A stretch of 64,000 nucleotides of DNA from Aplidium turbinatum. Taxonomy: Eukaryota; Chordata; Ascidiacea; Aplousobranchia; Polyclinidae. Location of the stretch: NCBI GenBank assembly GCA_918807975.1, contig OU964923.1:3286001-3350000 (forward strand), given 5' to 3'. This document shows positions 10,301 to 25,300 of the stretch, one piece after another. The notes below the pieces were generated by a model. That model did no database searches. It was not told the DNA's origin and saw only the letters and a program-made list of their open reading frames with translations. A program made the position numbers and the translations under genes. Each line of letters starts with the position of its first letter. The stretch's first letter is position 1.

Positions 10301-13300
10301 GAAATGCTTTACGAAAAATTCTTTTACGGATTTCATTTCACCAACAACTGTTTACGAACAATTGTTTTACGAAGAATTGCTTTACGAAGAATTGTTTACG
10401 AAGAATTCGCCTATAACCATTACAATGCTAATCACAGTATTTCATTAAGTCTAATGTAGACAGATTATTGTGAAGGTCGGAGGGTACTATTGCACTGCAA
10501 CGCAATTGTTGTTTACAGTGACATTATTTTCAGTTAGAAGAGGTTGTGGTTGGGCTATGGAATGCTACTGTAGCGAGGCAGTGTGCTAAAACGTTGAATA
10601 GTTGCACCACCGCAGTGTTACGCCAACTTTGCTATGATCTACTGACCTGTCCATTGTGCTGTGTTGATGGGTTGTTTGAAGGTCGAGACTTACAACAAAA
10701 GCCACATTTGCATCGCAGAATAATGGTATGTTACATTGCAGAGAAGTTTATTAGTTTGGCTATCAATACCTCAATTTATTTTTATGAGATTTTCTTCTTG
10801 CGTTTGAGTTTATTTTCTCTCGTTGTCGTTGGACACCGGGGCCGAGGGTTTGTCCTTTTACCACCCCGGGTGCCCTGTGAGTTGCGGTCTCTGATTGTTG
10901 CCATTCCCTTCATAAATTTGAATTACCAGGACTCACCAGTCACCACGAGGAGGTTGGCAACATGAGTCCCTTTTATGAGATGAGCATGTAGAACAACACA
11001 GTTATTGATATTACTCTGACAACAAATATCAGAACCAGGTTCACTGCGAGAAATCTTGTCTACTCAAGTTAAATTTTAGCTTGTTTGCTTAACATATGGG
11101 AGATATCGCAAGGCATTTTTGGTGCAGCGAAGCTTAGGCCTATCTTGTGGTTAAACTTTCTTTGCTGAGTGCCAAGCAGAAACGAAATTTAGTACCGCTT
11201 TGAAAAAGTCTCTGGTATGACCCAACAGGGCATCGGACCCATTCTTACCGATTCATAGACTGACACACCAAGTCATCTAGGCTGTTCATTAATAGAATAA
11301 TGGCAAATTTTTTGGCCGCAAATATCTTCAAGTAGTAGTCAAAAAGACTGGTTTCTGATTTATTTATTACAGATGGCAATTAAAGCTGGTAAGAATTGGC
11401 TGGATGTTGCTGAATATGGGAAAGCTGAAGCCGTTCTTTTAAAAGCCAAGTTTGACATAGAAAAGCTGAGACCAATGGTATTAAACTCTGGTAAGTTACA
11501 CACTAGTTTCTCTACAAGTTGTGTCAGGTGTATTCAAAGCATAAACTTTAAAAGCAATTACTTGGATTATTTAGTTATGCGTTTTAGATTTTTTAGATAA
11601 CATCAAAGAAAAATAATTTTTTTTGTTTTCTATTAAAGTGGCGGGCTAGTAGTCTAAACAAGAGTGTCCGCTTCTGAATCGGTAGGCGTAGGTTCGATAC
11701 TCTATCAGGTCATACCAGAGACTTTTTAAAAGTGGTTGTGAATCTTATTCTTGCTTGGTATATACTCAGCAAAGGAACGGATTCAAAGTAATAATGTTCT
11801 TAACTGCGTTTCTATACGACTTTGATTTGTACAGTAAACTCACACAACACAAAACACCTATTAGTAGGCCTGCTATTATCGTAAAATGAAAACCGATTCT
11901 TATAAAGACAAATTTTCTCTCATTCATTGTTTTCTGTATTGATCGTAGCTGGAGAGCTCAGTGTACAAACAAGTTGTAGCATTAAAAGTGATAGCTGTGT
12001 TTGATACTGTTTTACATACAGATGATGAACAAAGAGATTTTACGTCATCAGTTAGTGACCAAGAACTATCTACTTTGAACAAACATCAACTGGCTGTCTT
12101 GTGCTATCTATCGGAATCTGTAAGTGTTCATTGCTAATTGAGCTATGCTGTAGTTTGTAGTGGTTTTTCAGACTGCTTCCCATGGCAGTCTCACTGAATT
12201 CAATAAAAATCCAAGTTGACAAATTGATTTTGTGTAGACATTGAGCTTTGCCACCTACTTAGTTTCTCAACAATCTTGTTTCAGCAAAAAAATTAATAAA
12301 ATTCAAATAGACAACTTGGTTTCCTACCGACGCAGAGACTTGTCGTTATTAAATTTTGTTACAGCCACACTTTCTCGCTCAATAGCAATAAACAGAAAAT
12401 TTCTGGAATAAATAACTTGTAGAGGCTAAACAAGGTGAAGGTAGTCTCCCATACTTGATTCAAGTGTCGAGTATGAGAAGATAAGGTTTTCATTGTACTA
12501 AGCCTTCGGCACTAAAGCGAGTAGGGTTGCCAGTTCCTTTCTCTCGGCCGCCTTTCCTGCAGCAATTATGCCCACCCAAAAGTGGTGAGCGGTGTTTTCA
12601 ACAACCAGTTGAAGCCGGGAGTCGAACCAGGTTTGCATAATTGGAAAACCAACGCCTTATTCGTTGCGCCCTCCCACCGTCGTAGAGGCTTAGGCCTACT
12701 GTATTTTTCTGTGTACGCTATTTAGTATATTGTTTGTGATTTCAAATATTTGTTGACAATTCTTAACTGTTGTGTTAAATGTTAGCTATAACAACATCAG
12801 TGAGCTACATGAGTTCAAGAATGTCTCTGTTCACACACTTTTAGCATTGGCTCCACTTTTTAGGTTTGGAGACACGACGACGGTCGCTCATATGCTTTTC
12901 TTCAAGAGGCTTCTTCTTTGAAGTTTCTAGACGATTGCGAAGAGAATGAGTACATGAGTGAAAAGAAAAGGATTTTAGTCACTTCTTATAATTTTGGACT
13001 GAACGCTGCCGAAGAGCATAAGCTGGACCATGCAATCAAGTGGTTGCAGTTCAGCTACGAATGTGGAAAGCAGAAAAAAATTGGCGATGTAAAGTTGATG
13101 GTAATTAATCTTTGATATTGCTCTTGTATGAATAGCATGTGTAGATCATTTTTTTAAATCAATCACTCCCATAGGCGTCGATTTTTTCTTAGAAGAGAGG
13201 AATTCTGGGTGGGCGAGACTTATCAAACAGATTTCATTGAATGTGTATGTTTGCAAATTCGCAATGGTTCAGTCTTCGAAATGGCATATTTTTACTTCGG

Positions 13301-16300
13301 CAAAAACGTTGCCGAGGCCAAACGACAAAATTTGAAACTGCCTCTGCAATTACTGTAAATATTTAGTAGGAAAAGATTGTACTAAAACATGTAAAACGAG
13401 AAGCGAAAAATATACTACAGTAGTCTATTACGAACGCATTGTTTGATTTGTTGTGATGTAATAATACCAAAAGTAGTGATAAAGCGAACAGCGCGATACC
13501 CACGCTGTTACGGTAATTCACGTTAAAAAACTCACGGGGAGGGGAAAGTAAGTTAATTTTGGGTTGATTTAACGTTCGAGTCAGCACAAATCGATTTAAT
13601 TTTCCCGGCGGGTTATATTGCGTAACAACAATGCCCAATAAGAAATTTACGTTTGTTTTACACTAATTCGACATGTAGCGACGTTGAATTATCATAAAAT
13701 AACGTTAATTGCCCAACCAGGTACAGGTGACATGTCAATAGCTCTCTGCGAGATCGCTTCGATGTGTAAGCTTATAAGCCAACATAATTTCGACACAATT
13801 CGGACACTGCGAGCAACACAAAGTCTGTTTGATGAACTAGTCAGAATCGGTATCATCAGATGCTGTATCAACTGGACGAGATAACGAAAAGCGAGGCGCA
13901 ACAAGGAGTAAATGCTTACAATTAATTTGACATCTACTGGAGTTAAATCAATGCAAATGGGGTGATATTTTTATAAAAGATTCTCCCAGCTGGACACGTG
14001 TCTAAGCGCCGGCGAAGTAGGAAGTAACCCAAATAAACCATCCAGCAATAGTAAGATTGAATCAAATTCCTAGTCTGGTGTAGTCTAAGAAAATTAGTTT
14101 TTTCTTGTAATCTTGTGGTCCTTACAATCACCTCGGCAATTGCCGACGCTAATTTCGAAAAGTGTGGTTAGTCTTTCTCACAAAGACTGCGTTTAGCGTC
14201 GCTGCAGAAATTAAGCTTTAATAGGTTGGATGTTTTCTTTCTTGCATCTTGCGATCTTATGAACGCTGCTAAACTAAACAAACTTCTTTTATGTTTTCCG
14301 TTGCGACCTAAAAAACGCGTGACTCGTGACCTGTTATCTTTAAAGTGGCGCCTTCGGATTTGCGCATTTTGATTTGTAAAAGCGATTGTTTTAGTACGTC
14401 TTTAGTTTGTATCGGTTATTTTATTGTCATGTTCCTCATTATGATGTCATATTCACATTCCCTTACGCTGACCGGGAACTGAAGTTTGATTGTGACGTAA
14501 CGAAAGTGAGACCATTCGGAGAAAAAATCAAATTGCCGACGCAAATTCGGAGAAAAAATTAAACGTGGCTTTCTCTCACCAGGAATTGCCAGCTGTGGCA
14601 GTTGCCGTAGCAACAACAATGCAGTGAGTAGCCCCTTTTTTTCCACGCAGCGTTGTTGCGGAATTGCTTTGTTCTGTCGGTACCTAGCGAGAGACATAGC
14701 GCAAAACAAGAAGTTGCGCTGCAGTTGGTTGGATAGTCCAGCGTTTAAGAAAAACGGAAATAATTGTAACGAACACTTCATAAGTGTCATAAAAACAGGG
14801 TGGGCGAAACATATTTTGCCCACCCTCGTTTCACGGCAGGGTGGGCGTCGCCCACCCGGCCCACCCTATTTCGACGCCTATGATCACTCCGCTAATATTT
14901 AAGCGCTACTCGGCTAAAAGTATGTTTCTCATTGCTTTCTGAAAATGAGCACCAGAAAGAGTAGTTACTGTGTCGATTCCTAACGTGCTTCATCCAATTG
15001 TTTTAAGTTTCAACGCGAGGGTTGATCTCCCGAATAAAGGCGTTTGAACAGATTTCAATGTAGCAGCATGCCTGGGATTGACCAGCAAAATATGCCAAAG
15101 TAATACAAGCAATGTGGATCTGAACAGACCATGTCATTGTCGAGTGTCCACTGTTTGTCGTGCTTTTAGATTTATCCAAACTCGTAATTATTGTTCAGGC
15201 TCAGATTCTCCGCTTGCTAGCGCATGTGTACTGTGAAACTGGAAGTGCAGATAATGTGGCCAAGGCCTTGTGCGCTGTGGAATTAGCCAATGGCTACGTA
15301 CCACACCCAGCTGGCTTGCATTTGAGGTATGAGTAGAAATGTGAGTCGTTTTTGCGATTCTTTTTTTAACATGTTTTGTTAGTTCATTTTAAAAAAGCAT
15401 GACGAAATGCTAAGCTTGCTGGAACACGAAGGAAAAACATTCAAATTTTAGTTTGCCAAACTGGTTATTTTTACATTGCTTGAACGGATGCAGACGTTGA
15501 ATAAATGCAATACAAACTGGACAGGTTTGATGCGTTACTAGATACGACACCAACGTTTGCCATCTAATCCTGTTCATCAGCCGGCATATCGTTTATTGTA
15601 GCTAGTACATCGATGACGAAAATAAGTAATAGGCCTATGTTGTGAAACAATCAAATTTAGTCAGTCTGCTATAGAAAAATCCGATTCTTTTGACTTGATT
15701 ATGTATTTTATTTAAATCTAATATGAAATTTACTTAGATTAAACACAAAACCTTTTGGTTCGGGTTTTTGCATTATTTTTACATTTTATTTACTCTGCTT
15801 GTTTGTTTATATGTGACGCTATTGAAACAAATAAATTGACTTGACTTATCTTCCAAAAAAGGATTGGATGCTCGCTTGTAGTTAAGGTTTTGTCGGTACG
15901 GTAGGCCAACAACCTATTCGAGCCACAGTAGTAAATTGTTGTGATCAGGCAGGTGCTTCGGCCATTTCCTCAGTATCGAATTGTTCTTAAGTTATTTAGT
16001 CTTTTCAAGTAACAAGGCATTCCGCCCACAAAATGATACTTGATACTTTTTGCGTCACAATGCTTGCCTATTGTCTGGAGTGATTCGCGAGGGTTGTTTT
16101 GATTTGACCATTGTTGTGGAAGGTCTCATACAATCGACCACGTGTGTCACTTCGTGATTGTGATTGGTCAAACTGTTTCCTATCAACAAAAGCTCTGTCT
16201 GACCTACGCCAGAAGTAATTTGTTGACACGAACTTTTAGACGCAGCCTCTCCGTATGAGCAATAGGCTATTGTCTTCACTGTACACGCTTAATCAGTGTT

Positions 16301-19300
16301 TGAGGGAGGACATAGATTTTCATCTGCTAGCGTAGACTAATACAAAAACTACAGCCCCCACCTTAACTAAAGTTAAAGAAACAAGTTTAGCCTGATATGA
16401 GAAGGTGTGAGCACTTGTGAAAGAGTTTAGTATTTACAGCAGGTAAGAATATGGAAGCACATACCGCATCATCTCCTTCAAAACCCATTGAAATCCCAGG
16501 AATGGTAAGCTGCTGATGTAAACTACTGGAGTATTCCAGGCTACTATTTTCTTGAATTGCTAGATTCATAAAACAGATATTATTATTTTATGTTTTTGGT
16601 TTTTGTTTCTAATTTTTCTTAAAGGAGTCATTAGTTTACAAACCCTCTTATATGTAGACTAGCTTGAGAGACCACAACTGTCTCTTTACTGATGAAAAAT
16701 TGTGTTTGAAATCCATGCTTACTAGTGTAAACGAGTGCCAATATATAATATTTCGTAAAATTAACGTGCTGTAAAAGTTGCTGCTTTCTCTAATATCATA
16801 TAAATCTGCTGATCAGTTAAAACTGTGTAATTATAATTTTGGAATTGTTTTTATAAACAAAAACTGTATTTTGTAGCTTTCTGCAGCAAAAAATCCCGCT
16901 GGCGTTTGAATTATTTCAGACTATGCCAATCTTTGATCGATAACTTTTAATGATATGGCCATCAAATTTCGACCCAGAGTAGTAGACTCCAAAACCTTTT
17001 ATAGCTTTCAATACAGCTTGTTTTATTTTGTTCATAGGGAAATTCAAATGGACCTTCTGACTCTGGAAATCATCATTCTGATCACGCTTCTCATCCACAA
17101 GTGAAGCGCTTTTTGGAAACAGAGCACACATTGTCGCAATCTGAGCCTGCGAAGGTTGGTTCTGATCACAGCAATCTCAGTGATGAGGACTCTTTACGGT
17201 TGCCTGATGGTTCTCCATCCTTCTCAGCAGTCATGAGTGAACTCCATATTGATCTGAGTCGTGCACACCATGTCCAGGAAGATCACAACTTGCCAATATC
17301 TCCTCTTGCTCTTAGCGATCAAAAGCAGGAAGTCTTCTCTCCGGAGCTCGATTCCAGTGAAAGCCAATCTCCAACTTCTGGATCACCAACAACTCCCAAG
17401 AAACGCCTTGGAAGCGCGACATCTAGCAAGCCAAGAAACCGTTCTCTATCGTGGAATTATCGCAATAAGATGGCGGCAGAGAGACGCAAACAGCTCCAGC
17501 AACTCCACATTCCACAACAAGAATCAAGCAGTGCCCACTCAAGTCCACTTGTTCTAAGGTCGGCACTGATTATGTTTCTCTCATCGCTTGCTATGCAGTT
17601 TAAAATTGTCTGTAAATGCAAAAGATTTTGCGAATCTATATCTTAGTTCTAACAGTAATAGTGTGTTTTTATATAGCGCTGTATCCATCGCAGGTATGAG
17701 TTGTTCTCCGCGCTGTACAGTACAAAACAGACAGTATGAGGCGTAGCAAAGTACATTATTACTTTAAAATTGCCTAAATTTACCCTTTGTTAAATTTCGG
17801 TGCCGTTTATAAAATGTCTTTGGTATGACCCGATAGGATATCGAACCTAGGATCGAATTTTAGGCGGACAATTTGACCTCTCAGCCACTAAGCCATTTTT
17901 ATGAAGGAATATGCAAGGTTTTATTGTTTTATGCTTTTTTTACTACTTTTAAGTCCGAGTTGTACTTTTCATTTCCTGCAAGGACTAAGGAAGAGCGTAC
18001 TTCATTGTTAGTTTTGCGTTTATTTTTCACTTTTACTTCCAATATAGTTATTACTTTCTAAAACCTCTACAGCCTGTTCCACCATAAAAGGGGAATGATC
18101 AGAAGGTCCTTATTCAAATTCAAATCGATTATTTGCTTTACTTTGTTGCTTGGCATTAGTAGTAATAGTATTTATTGTTTTGTTTTTCACCTTTTGTATT
18201 TTAAGGAACTGTGTTAAAGTTATGCAAGCTATCTTCTATATATAATTTTAGTTATTTTTCGTTTCATTTCCTGTAAATTATATCCGTTTTATAAGTATTT
18301 TTGAATATTGTTCTGTTGAATGTGTTGAAAAATAGAAACTGAAACAATATTTTCCGAACTTCGAAGTCAACAAATCGATTTAAATTTTTTTTTAAAACCG
18401 CTGCTATGGGTTTAGAGGAACTTATGACGTCACAGCATGACATTGTTCGATCACAAATTAAATCTTGTTGCAGGAAATGTAAGAAGACGGCTAGCCAACC
18501 CAGTACCCCCCAACCTGTGCGTCTTGTGGCCAAGTATAAAATACTGAACGAAAACATTTCAGTTTCACACGAAGATATTGTAAAAGCGCAAGTTAGGGAG
18601 CGCCATCTCGCGGAAGGTTTTGCTGAAGCGAAGTCGATCTTCCACAGCTCCAATTTCGACCGGCTTGGTCGTTCACCTGGGGACAGCGACTGAACAAGGG
18701 CGGTTATAATCTTTGAATGTCATCTGCAACGTCATAATCTAGACGAACTGCTACAATTCCTTTGTTTCTCATTTCAATTGCATTGAACTTTTAAAAACTT
18801 TCCATTTGCAAGCTGTTCAGTGTTCATGTTGTTGCAAAGAAGAATCAGCGACGACTTATCGCACTACATTATTTATTTGAATGATATTTTTATCAGGTGT
18901 TTACTAAACCCTGTTTAGCACAAGAGTTGTTCCAAACCACAATCACTTTCCGTTTGTGGTAAAAATATTAATCACTAAGTTGTTCACAAAGCAGCAATGC
19001 GGTTACCAACATTTTGACATTCAAACCCTTGCAACAACAGGTTAAAGTTTTGTTTCTATAATTTTTACTGTATTGTTTTAACTCGCTCTACAAATTTGTT
19101 ACTGTGTATTTTGTTATCAAAATTTCGGTGTTTTGTAACCTCAGATTACTGACAACCTCAATGCTTTTGTATTGTCTTACTTTCTAACCTTGTTCTGTAC
19201 ATTTTGTATCAAATAATTTGATTAATCTTCAACAATTGAAGCTTTTTTGATTGATCTTGAAGTTCAAGATCAACCAACGCTGGTTCGACTCTTGAAGTGT

Positions 19301-22300
19301 GCGCTTGAGCAACGCATTAGGCTGATAATATATCGCTCTCCATACAGCTGCACCGAGTGGATGGAATAATTCAGGCAACAAGACTTCAATAATAGGAAAC
19401 CTCACTCTGTCAATCACGGTGTAAAGCTTGTGTGTACAAGTGTACAAACATGCTACACTGCCAGGATTAAGCTCTCAAAGAAGAAGCTTTCTCAGTTCAA
19501 GGACAAAGATTTCCTCAATTAATCACTATGCTTTGTATCTTCACGATAATCTCACAGTCTTGTTGAAGACTTCAATATCCGATCTTGTTTTGATTACGGT
19601 ATGTGAAATACAACCTATCAAATATTTTTGTTACTTACCTCACCCTTTGCACACCATAATAAAACATCATCACCTCACCAAACCCTGTAGATCTTGTGCA
19701 AAAAACTGGATTTTTTACAATTTATATTTTTGCGCAATAATGGCATTTGATGAAGGTTTTGTGATATTATTTATTACTTTGTCTGAAATGAACTTGTCAT
19801 TGTAACAATTACACATTTGCACGTATGTTACCGCTGGCGTTAGTTTACTGTGTGAGTCTGTACTTTTTGGACTACTGAAACTGGCCTTATGTTTTCTTTG
19901 AACCAAAATCCAGTTGGCTGATCGTGTTTCACAACCTTGTCACCTTTTTCCAACTGTATAAAAAAAAAGTAGATACAATGTATGAAATTTCAAATGAAAT
20001 GATTTTGCTGCATCATCAGCAGATGCTCGTCAACAGAGCTTTGTTACATTGTAAGTTTTATAAATGTAATTCAACGCTGTGATTTTTCAAATGTGTTTTC
20101 ACGCACATCTACAAGTATACAAAAGTGCTAAGGCTAAAGGTTCAGAGGCTTTCTCAGTCTCAGGGGAATGTCTGAATTATCTCTGAATCTACATCGTTTC
20201 GATCCAAGGCCTTATTGAAATCTTATCTCCTTTCAGGTTTTCATGTTGTTCCCTTGCGTTGATATATTGGTAGCCTACATTGTGCATTGTAGCTGATGCT
20301 GTTGTTTTGCTTCTGACGTGTAGACTACTTCATGATGGATCGTCTATATACCCGTGTAACCCGTGTAACCCGCGTCGCGCCGAAATTGCGATTGTTTTGT
20401 TTGCCTGTTCGCGTGCGGCTGAAATAAATCATATTTGACACTGATGTAGTGATACATAGGGACTTCGGTCCTTCGCAAGCGGTAGAGAACCCACATCCCC
20501 CAGTGTAAAGCTATTTATAAAGACCCTAACGGAGTTAAAAAGAGGTTTCCATAGACACTATGAGTTCAAGGCCCCTCGAAACTGGAAGGAAACACAACGT
20601 ATTCTTTAAGGTTCTTTGGCACTGTGCGTCTGCATCCTTTTCGGAACGTTAGTTTTTGAGACAACTCCTTCTTTTTGTAAAAAATTAAGCTATTTCTTGA
20701 TATGCTTGCTACGCAATAGCAGTTTTCCCTTCCTTTGGAGGTGTCTTGCTTGAAAGGTCCCTAGTTTTGTAATGGTATCTGACCCAAGTAATCCTCTCAT
20801 CAGCAATTAGACCTTCAGCAATACTAACTATTCAAACATCGAGAAATTTTAATGAATGCTTTTGCAGGTTAAAGATTCTAGCGAAGGACTCGTCTACCGC
20901 CGATAGTGACGTCAGGGCGGTGCTGGGGGAGTTATTACGTCACGCAGAGCTAAGCATCGATCTTGGATTAACAGCCTGCCGTTGCCTCAACAGCAGTGGA
21001 AGGTAACATGTCAGCGTGTATTGTTTTTGGTTTGGGAAGTCGTAGAAACACAGGCAGCTTGTAAGGATGGCATACAGCAGATTAGATTATTATCATTACG
21101 CCTGGAAATATGTGTAGAGTATGCCAGTCATGCCTGCATATTTTATTTCAAGAGTTGATTGGTGGGACAAAATTTAAAAATTGCGATTAAAATGTTGCAC
21201 ATAGCTCAAGCGTAACTTTGAGAGGGCAACTGATGCAGAACTTTAGCATCGTGCATGTTACAAAATCGTGTCGCCTACACGTAGCTATTTGGTCCAACTC
21301 CACTTGGTTAATTGAATGCCGCTTTGAAACCAATTTATGGCTCAAAGGTAATGACAAGCTAACCTATCTGTCATTGATGAGAGACTAGTTTAACTGTAGA
21401 TGACCTTGAAATTATTAATGAGCATTTGTGATGTAACAAGGTAAATTTGAAAACTGACACTCGAATCCAATAGAATAAGCTCAAGGGTAGAAGGGAGTCA
21501 TTTATTGTGAAATTGTTGATCGCGACGAGATACCTGTTTAATAAAAAGTTCTAGTTTATAATTTCAAGTTGATGACTTTGAATTTTTTATCACAATTGAG
21601 TTAATATACAGGGAAGTACGAATATAATATTTGTTAGTTGTTTATTACGCGTTTAGGTTGTGTAGATTTGATCTACTGTCCGTCAACAGCAGCTATTATG
21701 TGTGCGCTAGTTTGTTATTTCAAAAGAGCATATCAGATTAGTATCCATTTATAAGACTCAACATCTTTGCAGTAGGCCACGTAATTTAGCTTTCAGACTT
21801 GTAAAAATAATGAATTATTGACCCTCACAATAACAGGCTACGATGCTTAATGTGACGGTCAGCTGGCCACATTTTGTCCATCAAGTTTTAGCTTTTTTTT
21901 ACAAAATTGTGGTACGACCATGGTGACCATTGCATTGTTCCAGATACGATATATGTGAGTGGGGACTGAAGGAACTCTTGTCACGCTTCACCGGTTCTCG
22001 TCACGTGGGTCGAGTGCATGCAGAGCGCCTCCATGCGACCATACAACGGCTCCCGACAAAAGACGCGGTGGATTTCACAGACAAGTTTCTCGAGGGTTTG
22101 TTGGCGTTTCGCCTAACCAAATCAGGCTTCTTTAGCGCCTGGATTTAGTTCATGATCTAAATTAGTGGTTGATGGAACTGTCTCGTATTCATTCCAGCGA
22201 TGACTAACGGAAGGTGCTTCCAAGATCGCAAAATTTGTCAGTTTTACATTGATTCGACGTCTGCAGGGCACACATTATTTAAAATCCGGACCTCACTGCG

Positions 22301-25300
22301 GAGCAAAAAGTTTAAGTTTGTACATCCCTGGTTTAATTCAACAAAGCGTGAACCAAAACATTTTTTCCATCTCATCCTCCTGGCTCGGAGTGACTCTGAT
22401 CTACTCACAGATAATGACGTCATAATTGTATTGGACGATGAAGCGCGGAAGGGAATACAACTGTTGCTATGGGAACAAGCCGCCAAGTGCCACGAAGCAG
22501 GTGAGTTTAATGCCGCAGCTGCAACATTTTCACAGATTTCAGCTGCACTAAGCCTACTACTTGCAGAACAAAAATATAATACGACCTTTAACAATACCAG
22601 TAACTTTGCAAGAAAGACCTAGATTCCTTCAAGTGATGGTTGCATAAATGGCATTCTTTTGGGTGACGGAGATATCATTGGGCAGATTGATTGTGGGATT
22701 TATATTTCAACACGAGCTCTTGTCTTTTATTTGACCCAGACCAATTCATCGATTGCAATTATGTAAGTTACGTATTTGTTTGTATATAAGCTCTTTGACG
22801 AAGAGCAACAAAAATGACAACTTTCGGTTGTTCAAAACAGTTGTATTAGTTCATTGTAATATCATGGTTAGTTAGTTTTGAATCTTTCTGCTCGGACTGA
22901 CAAAGCCTTGATAGGTTATTCTTGGTAGTTTCGCATACTTATTGAAGCTTTTGACGCAGGGCCGGTTACCTAGATTGACAGAGTGAAGTTTCCGATTGTT
23001 AAAATGTTGTTGCCGGGAAATTATTCCATCCACAACGAGCATTCATCGTCATTTATTATTAATTTTCCTCATTAACGTGTCGACAACGAAAAAAAATAGT
23101 AGCCTGCTTGCTACAATAAGCAATGAACCAGCAGGTCGATCAAGAGAACGGTGGCAAAATTGTTTTTTAGGAAAAATAGATTTGTGTTTGTCGTGGTACG
23201 ACCAATCCTTGCGCCTTTTCCTGTTCGGGAAAAGTTTTGTCGACATCAAAAAGTGCAAAGAATCATCGGAAAATGTGGCAAAACTTCACAGGAACAGAGC
23301 CGCCTGCTTATTAAGCTTAGGAAGGCTTACCGAGGTATAGCCTATGCAGCTGCGTAGTTGTTAGCACTTGAGGACAGTGACAACTAGCTGCTGATATTCG
23401 TAATCTCTTGTTCAACGTATGAGAAATTCATTTGCAAAACTTTGTTTTGAACTTGATTTAAAACGATAGTCTAGGTCTAGGTTTTAACTTTTTTCACTGT
23501 TTCGGCCTATACTCGTTTATCAAACAAGACGACCGGATATACCACATATCCAAATACGCTCTAGCAGATTACAAAACAAACAAGAAATTCTCCAGTCAAC
23601 CGAAGTAGTTTCATCAATAGGACTAAGCTGTTAACCTAGGAGCATGTATTGCCAACGTTGTTGGTGCATATAATTTTCCCCAATAATAAAGATAATTGTA
23701 TGTCCTCGCAGGCGGAGGATGCGGCGAGGAAAGCGCTTGATTTTAACGAGGATTGCTTGCTCTCCTATTTCACCACTTTCCAAGTGGCAACAGCGCGCGC
23801 AGATCAAACTGAAGGTGAGATTGCTTTGAGACAAAGTCCGGTTCAAGCATATTTGTATAACTGATGCAGTTTAGCCATTCGTTGGTAAGCATTCATTAGT
23901 TAAAGTCTGCGTCAATGGTTCAAAGACTCTATCTAAGGATACAAAGCTGCCAGGATTAAGCGCTCGAAGAAGCTTTCTCAGTCCGAGGATAAACATTCTC
24001 ACAATGAAACCAGTTAACATCTTGGTGTAATGACTTGTGTCCCACTATGACCAGTGGCGTATCTGGGTCGATCACCCCCCCCCCCCTAAAACATAGAAAA
24101 GTAACTTTATTTACGGTGTAAGGTTCGGCCCCTAGCTGTGACACGCAAATCTAATTCACTGATACAAATGTGCACCAATTAAGTGCAGAGCTAGATCAGG
24201 CCATAGGCCTACATGGGATGGCGAGACAGACAAAATATTAGGTTCTACACTTTACACTAACTTTTGGGAAAAACCTTAGGCTTACAGTGGCAAGTTATCT
24301 ATTGTTTCATTATTTAAAAGTTCGCACATGCCACTCACTCTTTTTTCAGCAATTAAAGCGATATCTCAGCTAATGGCAAGGGATAACGAAAGCATCCTGA
24401 AGAAGGATGGTGACCCCCTTGACACCAGGCATGCCCTCATATGCCTTGCCGCTCAGCATTCCCTCGAGAAAGGCCAGCGTCAAGTTGCTTTGGTAACACT
24501 CTATCACCTAGCAACATCGGGAAAGCATGACATGTCAAAGTTGGTCGCTTACCGGTGAGTTTGTTCATTGAAATTTAAGCGATTCTAGCTGTCGGTGTTT
24601 TCAGCAAAATTCGTCCCTTATTTAGTTGCTAGCGTCGGGGAATGAGAAGATAAAGTTTTTGTTATTTTAAGCCTTCGGCACTAGCAAGAATAAAGTGGCT
24701 AGTTCCTTCTTAGTGGCCTTTTTTATTCAACAACTACCCTCACTCAATGTAGCCTATCACACCCTGGGTGGAAGTGAACGATGTGTTTTTTTCGACAACC
24801 ATCTGGACAGCAACCACCACGTTGGACTCCTATTGCCAACCTCCTCGTGGTGAGTCCCAGTAATTCACGATTGTGAAGCGAATGGCTGCAACCAGAGACC
24901 GCAACTCACAGTGCACCAGGTGCGGTAAAAGGATAAACCCCTCGGCCCCGGTGTCCAGTCCAATAAGAGAAATTTTTCCTCCTGATCTTGAGCAGATGCA
25001 ATTCTCAGTACAGGCAGCTCCACCTGTCGTAGGCTAAGGGTCGGAGTAACACTGTTCCTCAAACGCAAGAAGAAGAAGCAGGGCGTCCTACCAGGATCGC
25101 ATGATTGAAACACGTGCGCTTCTCCGCTGCACTACCATATAGGTTATAATCTAAACAATATGGAGTTCTTGTTTGGATGCATTGTCTCATGGGTCCAACC
25201 TCTTGTTTGTTTCGATAGGTGCTTGGTACGCCTCTATCTTACCATGTGCGACACTGTTGAAAACGAATCTTCTAAAGACACGGACTTAAAGATGAATGAA

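Noticed and set aside
10147-10415. A CRISPR-like array
   Set aside because: Units are short, face both ways, have no unique spacers of constant length, and the genome is animal.
10546-10965. A 139-codon + strand frame
   Set aside because: Only the part to 10725 is TEX11 exon 3; a GTATGT donor ends it, and the rest reads through a SINE fragment.
12613-12685. A true tRNA gene
   Set aside because: The B-box is perfect, but the acceptor stem does not close, and the block continues into a tail shared with another repeat copy.
14416-14823. A 135-codon - strand frame inside the 13170-14882 hAT element
   Set aside because: No recognisable transposase motif, biased composition, and it ends in the repeated GGGTGGGCG subterminal words.
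20340-20400. A short GTGTAACCC repeat
   Set aside because: Only two adjacent copies; chance or slippage is enough to explain it.
24053-24090. A hAT MITE beginning CAGTGGCGTATCTGGG
   Set aside because: Only one end with a C-run is visible; no opposite end or TSD was found, so borders cannot be given.
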